Origin: UBA11540 sp003445125
Lineage (GTDB): Bacteria; Bacillota; Clostridia; Oscillospirales; Ruminococcaceae
DNA: 10,189 nt
Reading direction: 5' to 3'
NCBI GenBank assembly: GCA_937899435.1
Contig: CALBQG010000021.1
Span: forward strand, 1-10,189
In this document: positions 7,113 through 10,189 of the stretch, piece by piece
Position numbering within the stretch: the first letter of the stretch is position 1
Layout: every line of letters begins with the position of its first letter
Translations under genes and position numbers: made by a program
Notes under the pieces: model-generated
Databases searched by the model: none
What the model was told of the DNA's origin: nothing
The model's input: the letters and a program-made list of their open reading frames with translations, nothing else

Positions 7113-7402
7113 TTACCACGAAACAAAGAGCACAGCTGCGTGCTTTGGCAAATTCGGCAGAGACAATTCTGCAAATCGGAAAGGGCGGAATCACCGATAC
7201 GGTGGTTGCGCAGGCTGACGGAGCTTTGGAAGCACGGGAGCTGATCAAAGGCCGTGTGCTTGACAATGCACCGCTGAACGCGCGGGAAGCGGTAACGGAG
7301 CTTGCGGAGAAAACCGGGGCGGACATTGTTCAGGTAATCGGCACACGGTTTTCGCTGTATCGCGCACGTAAGAAAAATCCGCAGATTGTTTTGGTAAAGT
7401 GA
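7109..7402 (+). CDS. yhbY: Ribosome assembly RNA-binding protein YhbY (CRM domain)
   Basis: Small CRM-domain RNA-binding protein associated with precursor 50S subunits (YqeI in B. subtilis). The 97 residues are one CRM domain: N-terminal helix TKQRAQLRALA, the RNA-contacting loop GKGG (24-27) in LQIGKGGITDTV, then EARELIKGRVLDNA (41-54), and the C-terminal strand segment IGTRFSLYRARKKNPQIVL. Length and motif order match single-domain YhbY proteins. The ATG overlaps the pyrophosphatase stop (ATGA) and has AGGGAG 8 bases upstream; a longer version from TTG at 7091 is less likely. The gene is followed after one base by nadD-yqeK. The order yhbY, nadD, yqeK, rsfS corresponds to B. subtilis yqeI-yqeJ-yqeK-yqeL, although aroE and yqeH, which precede it there, are not adjacent here. 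Confidence 0.94.
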   Translation: MITTKQRAQLRALANSAETILQIGKGGITDTVVAQADGALEARELIKGRVLDNAPLNAREAVTELAEKTGADIVQVIGTRFSLYRARKKNPQIVLVK

Positions 7403-7403
7403 T

Positions 7404-8555
7404 ATGAAAATCGGTATTTACGGCGGAACCTTCAATCCGGTTCATATAGGACACGTGCGCTTGCTGCGGAGCTTTTCCGAATGGCTGCAATTGGATCTTA
7501 CCATTGTGATCCCTACGAGAATACCTCCGCATAAAAGCAGTTTCATGCTTGCGGATGCCGCAAAACGGCTGGAAATGTGCCATATGGCTTTTGACGCGCC
7601 GAACATTCTCGTGAGCGATATCGAATTGAAACGTCCCGGAAAAAGCTATTCCGTGGATACGGTCACGCAATTGAAGGAACAGTATCCGGAGGCGGATTTC
7701 TATTTTCTGATGGGCAGCGATATGTTTCTGTCGTTGGAAAGCTGGCATCGTTATGATGATCTGAAAAGAATGGTCACCTTTTGTGCTACGGCGCGAGAGG
7801 AAGATGAATTCGGACGACTGCGCGCCTGTTCCAGAAAATTGCAGGAGGGCGGAGCGAAAACCTGTGTTGCCGATTTCAAGGTTACCCCGGTATCATCGTC
7901 TCAAATTCGGGAAAAGGTGCTGTATCACGAACCGTTTGAGCAGCTTGTCCCTGAAGGAATTTCTTCTTGGATTTCAGAAAACGGATTGTACAGTTTTGAG
8001 CAAACAGTGCAGTCTTTTTCTGGCGTAGTGCGCGCTCATCTGGAAGACCAACGGTTTCACCATAGTCTGTGCGTTGCCGAAGCGGCAGCTGATCTGGCAA
8101 GAAAAAATAATGCCAATCCCTATAAGGCTTATGTAGCCGGCTTGCTTCACGATGTGATGAAACAGACAGATGAACAGGAACAGTTGCAATTTATAAAAAA
8201 ATCTGGTATACTCTTTGATGATATCGAATTTTCAAGTAAAGCGCTTTTACACGCTGTCGGCGGATGCGCTTTTGTTTATGAAAATTTGGGACTTCGTGAC
8301 CGTGATCTGCTCAATGCGATACGGTATCACACCACCAGCCGTCCGGGTGCCTCGCTTTTAGAGGATATCCTGTACGTGGCGGATTTTATCTCTGCGGACA
8401 GAGATTATCCCGATGTGGATGTGATCCGTCAAAAAGCACAGGCGGATCTGAAAGATGCCAAGCTGTACGGTTTGTCCTATACCATTTCGGACAATGTCAG
8501 AAAACAGCGTAAAATTGGTATCAATACAATCGAAGCGTATAATAGTTTGCTGTAA
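7404..8555 (+). CDS. nadD-yqeK: NadD-YqeK fusion: nicotinate-nucleotide adenylyltransferase plus HD-domain Ap4A hydrolase
   Basis: One 383-residue frame encodes two enzymes that are separate genes in B. subtilis. Residues 1-195 are NadD, which joins nicotinate mononucleotide and ATP into deamido-NAD: nucleotide-binding GGTFNPVHIGH (7-17, with HxGH 14-17), PTRIPPHK (37-44), MGSDMFLSLESWHRY (103-117) and the ISSS-type closing motif SSSQIRE (164-170). Residues about 205-383 are a YqeK-type HD hydrolase, a family shown in Gram-positives to split diadenosine tetraphosphate symmetrically into ADP: H220 in RFHHS, the HD pair H249-D250 in AGLLHD, H283, H309 in YHTT, and D327 in YVADFI. The linker (about 191-204) has no stop and no internal start with a good ribosome binding site. 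Both halves keep their metal and catalytic residues, so both activities are expected. The start is one base after the yhbY stop with no strong Shine-Dalgarno, which suggests coupling. Promoter-like sequences lie in the 3' third. Confidence 0.93.
   Translation: MKIGIYGGTFNPVHIGHVRLLRSFSEWLQLDLTIVIPTRIPPHKSSFMLADAAKRLEMCHMAFDAPNILVSDIELKRPGKSYSVDTVTQLKEQYPEADFYFLMGSDMFLSLESWHRYDDLKRMVTFCATAREEDEFGRLRACSRKLQEGGAKTCVADFKVTPVSSSQIREKVLYHEPFEQLVPEGISSWISENGLYSFEQTVQSFSGVVRAHLEDQRFHHSLCVAEAAADLARKNNANPYKAYVAGLLHDVMKQTDEQEQLQFIKKSGILFDDIEFSSKALLHAVGGCAFVYENLGLRDRDLLNAIRYHTTSRPGASLLEDILYVADFISADRDYPDVDVIRQKAQADLKDAKLYGLSYTISDNVRKQRKIGINTIEAYNSLL
8184..8212 (+). promoter_or_regulatory. Candidate internal sigma-A promoter in the yqeK part (distal)
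   Basis: TTGCAA (8184-8189) and TATACT (8207-8212) are separated by exactly 17 bases. A TG at 8204-8205 gives an extended -10 (TGGTATACT), and the spacer is AT-rich. Matches to consensus are 4/6 and 5/6. A start near 8219 would give a leader of about 350 bases before rsfS. It is inside coding sequence and untested, and chance occurrence is quite possible. Confidence 0.28.
8515..8543 (+). promoter_or_regulatory. Candidate sigma-A promoter for rsfS-leuS (proximal)
   Basis: TTGGTA (8515-8520), a 17-base spacer, then a perfect TATAAT (8538-8543). Transcription would start near 8550, just ahead of the AAAGGAG at 8554-8560 and the rsfS ATG at 8567, leaving a short usable leader of about 17 bases. 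It overlaps the last codons of nadD-yqeK, where TATAAT encodes Tyr-Asn. The geometry relative to the next gene makes it the better of the two candidates. It is a sequence match only. Confidence 0.4.
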
Positions 8556-8560
8556 AGGAG
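8554..8560 (+). promoter_or_regulatory. Ribosome binding site of rsfS, nested in the nadD-yqeK stop codon
   Basis: AAAGGAG is 6 bases before the ATG at 8567 and shares two bases with the stop TAA at 8553-8555 (TAAAGGAG). It fixes the rsfS start and repeats the stop/ribosome-binding-site overlap seen between smc and ftsY. Confidence 0.85.
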
Positions 8561-8566
8561 AATACA

Positions 8567-8920
8567 ATGACTTCTTTTGAGATTGTGAAAAATGCCGTTT
8601 TGGCGTTGGACAGTAAAAAAGCAGAAGAAATTTCAGTACTGAAAGTGGATGCGTTGACTTCGATCACGGATTATTTTGTGATTGCGGCGGGGACCAGCAC
8701 CACACAGGTCAAGGCTTTGGCGGATGAAGTGGAATTTCGTTTAAAAGAAGCGGGATTGCCGCCGCATCATATTGAGGGATATACGCAGGGCAACTGGATT
8801 GTGCTGGATTTCTATCAGGTGATTGTTCATGTGTTCAATGACGAGACACGTAAATTCTATGCATTGGAGAATTTGTGGCGCGACGGGACACCGGTGGATA
8901 TAAAGGAATTTACAGAGTAA
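8567..8920 (+). CDS. rsfS: Ribosomal silencing factor RsfS
   Basis: RsfS (YbeB/Iojap family; YqeL in B. subtilis) binds protein uL14 on the 50S subunit and blocks joining with 30S, lowering translation in starvation or stationary phase and protecting immature 50S. The 117 residues match the family length. Visible blocks are DYFVIAAGTSTTQ (35-47), the helix VKALADEVEFRLKEAG, the strand WIVLDFYQVIVHVF (77-90), in which the usual Asp-Tyr/Phe pair is present, and R95 with FYALENLW (97-104). The start is set by AAAGGAG 6 bases upstream. In many clostridia a methyltransferase or LytR-type gene is found near this position; here leuS follows after 14 bases. The promoter-like sequence at 8515-8543 could allow expression of rsfS-leuS apart from the upstream operon. 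Confidence 0.95.
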   Translation: MTSFEIVKNAVLALDSKKAEEISVLKVDALTSITDYFVIAAGTSTTQVKALADEVEFRLKEAGLPPHHIEGYTQGNWIVLDFYQVIVHVFNDETRKFYALENLWRDGTPVDIKEFTE

Positions 8921-8921
8921 C

Positions 8922-8928
8922 AGGGGTG
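8922..8928 (+). promoter_or_regulatory. Ribosome binding site that sets the leuS GTG start
   Basis: AGGGGTG lies 6 bases before the GTG at 8935. It is the only reasonable initiation signal in the 14-base gap after rsfS. It supports a GTG start giving MKYDYAQIESKWQKIW, the usual LeuRS N-terminus. Confidence 0.7.
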
Positions 8929-8934
8929 ATTTTC

Positions 8935-10189
8935 GTGAAATACGATTACGCACAGATTGAAAGTAAATGGCAGAAAATCTGGGATGAAAAGAAATGCTTT
9001 GAGGCTACTTCGGATTTTTCCAAACCGAAGTATTATGCACTGGTGGAGTTCCCGTATCCTTCCGGACAGGGGCTGCACGTCGGCCATCCGCGCTCGTATA
9101 CAGCGCTCGACATTGTTTCCCGCAAAAGACGGCTACAGGGCTATAATGTGCTGTACCCGATGGGATGGGATGCGTTCGGACTTCCTACGGAAAATTTTGC
9201 CATTAAAAACAAAATTCATCCGGAAATCGTTACAAAGAAAAATGTCGCCCGTTTTAAGGCTCAGCTGAAATCGTTGGGTCTTTCCTTTGATTGGGATCGA
9301 GAGATCAATACCACAGATCCGTCGTACTATAAATGGACCCAGTGGATTTTTTTGCAGATGTTCAAGCATGGACTTGCCTATAAAAAAGAAATGGCGGTCA
9401 ACTGGTGTACTTCCTGCAAGGTGGTTCTTGCCAATGAAGAAGTCGTCAACGGCGTGTGCGAACGCTGCGGCGGGGAAGTGATCCATAAGGTCAAAAGTCA
9501 GTGGATGCTGAAAATTACCGCCTATGCGCAACGTTTGATTGATGATCTGGCGGACGTGGATTATATTGACCGTGTAAAAACTTCACAGATCAATTGGATC
9601 GGACGCTCGACCGGTGCGGAAATTGATTTTTCCACCACGGCAGGGGACAAGCTGACGGTGTACACCACCCGCCCCGATACGCTGTTCGGAGCAACATATA
9701 TGGTCATTTCGCCGGAGCATCCATACTTGGATCAGTGGAAAGACAGAATTGCCAATTTTGAAGCGGTGGAGGATTACCGCGCGGCGGCAGCGCGCAAATC
9801 GGACTTTGAACGTACCGAAGTGGTCAAAGATAAAACGGGCGTTCGCCTGGAGGGAGTAAACGGAATTAACCCCGTCAACGGAAAAGAAATTCCGATTTAT
9901 GTGTCCGATTATGTCCTGATGACGTACGGTACCGGTGCAATTATGGCGGTTCCCGCACACGACACCCGTGACTGGGAGTTTGCCAAGAAGTATGATATTC
10001 CGATTGTGGAAGTGGTTGCCGGCGGCGATGTGCAAAAGGAAGCATTCACGGATTGTGCTACCGGAAAAATGGTCAATTCCGGATTTTTGGACGGACTGTC
10101 CGTAGAGGACGCGAAAGTAAAAATCAAAGAATGGTTGAAAGAAAACCATGTCGGTCACGAAAAGGTGAATTACAAACTGCGTGATTGGG
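8935..10189 (+). CDS. leuS: Leucyl-tRNA synthetase, N-terminal half (3' partial)
   Basis: Charges tRNA-Leu with leucine; class Ia synthetase with an editing domain that clears mischarged amino acids. 418 codons are present and the frame is still open at the window edge; full family proteins are about 800-870 residues. The catalytic HIGH-type motif is HVGH (48-51) in FPYPSGQGLHVGHPRSYTA. Next come YPMGWDAFGLPTEN and a zinc-binding pair C158/C161 and C175/C178 (NWCTSCK and CERCG). QWMLKITAYA leads into the CP1 editing domain: the threonine-rich TTRPDTLFG (244-252) and GTGAIMAVPAHD with editing aspartates D343 and D346. The visible part ends in YKLRDWG, just before the usual SRQRYWG segment. KMSKS and the anticodon-binding domain lie outside. 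The start is GTG, set by AGGGGTG. There is no T-box leader: the gap to rsfS is 14 bases, so expression depends on read-through or the candidate promoters before rsfS. Confidence 0.97.
   Translation, partial: MKYDYAQIESKWQKIWDEKKCFEATSDFSKPKYYALVEFPYPSGQGLHVGHPRSYTALDIVSRKRRLQGYNVLYPMGWDAFGLPTENFAIKNKIHPEIVTKKNVARFKAQLKSLGLSFDWDREINTTDPSYYKWTQWIFLQMFKHGLAYKKEMAVNWCTSCKVVLANEEVVNGVCERCGGEVIHKVKSQWMLKITAYAQRLIDDLADVDYIDRVKTSQINWIGRSTGAEIDFSTTAGDKLTVYTTRPDTLFGATYMVISPEHPYLDQWKDRIANFEAVEDYRAAAARKSDFERTEVVKDKTGVRLEGVNGINPVNGKEIPIYVSDYVLMTYGTGAIMAVPAHDTRDWEFAKKYDIPIVEVVAGGDVQKEAFTDCATGKMVNSGFLDGLSVEDAKVKIKEWLKENHVGHEKVNYKLRDW

Noticed and set aside
8957..9268. Complete + strand frame of 103 codons within leuS.
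   Set aside because: It is out of frame with leuS, whose frame from 8935 carries all the LeuRS motifs; the alternative product has no family resemblance.
1..10189. Mobile element, CRISPR, toxin-antitoxin, defence island or RNA gene.
   Set aside because: No transposase, integrase, inverted ends, repeat-spacer pattern, tRNA/rRNA sequence or short two-gene toxin module is visible; the coding content is continuous core housekeeping genes.

Overview
The window is an unbroken run of housekeeping genes, all on the + strand, from what looks like a Gram-positive anaerobe of the class Clostridia, probably near Ruminococcaceae/Oscillospirales. The reasons are the gene order, the strong AAAGGAG-type ribosome binding sites, a short FtsY without the long acidic N-terminal domain of enterobacteria, a YqeK-type HD domain (typical of Firmicutes), and an Elp3-like radical SAM gene between rnc and smc, an arrangement I recall from other clostridia. 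The assignment is by inspection only.

Layout. (1) Positions 1-350: the 3' end of plsX (phospholipid synthesis), overlapping rnc. (2) Positions 343-6507: the rnc - radical SAM (Elp3-like) - smc - ftsY block, covering RNA processing, a probable RNA-directed radical enzyme of unknown role, chromosome organisation and membrane targeting. (3) Positions 6513-7112: a RdgB/HAM1-type XTP/dITP pyrophosphatase joining the two conserved blocks. (4) Positions 7109-8920: yhbY - nadD::yqeK - rsfS, equivalent to the B. subtilis yqeI-yqeJ-yqeK-yqeL segment, but with nadD and yqeK as one continuous reading frame. (5) Positions 8935-10189: the N-terminal half of leuS, cut by the window edge.

Only 38 bases lie outside coding sequence (gaps of 12, 1, 11 and 14 bases); the other junctions overlap by 4 to 38 bases. 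I see no terminator, RNA gene, mobile element, CRISPR array or repeat. This looks like one long co-transcribed unit with translational coupling. The best internal promoter candidates are in the 3' part of nadD-yqeK and could give rsfS-leuS separate expression. Several products meet on the ribosome: RNase III (rRNA maturation), YhbY and RsfS (50S subunit assembly and silencing), FtsY (targeting of translating ribosomes) and LeuRS. PlsX, NadD-YqeK and the XTP pyrophosphatase serve lipid, NAD/dinucleotide and nucleotide-pool metabolism.

I found no exotic or defence-type system. The points most worth a second look are the NadD-YqeK fusion, the function of the radical SAM protein with its KH-like C-terminal motif, the 38-base coding overlap into smc, and the tandem promoter-like signals ahead of rsfS.
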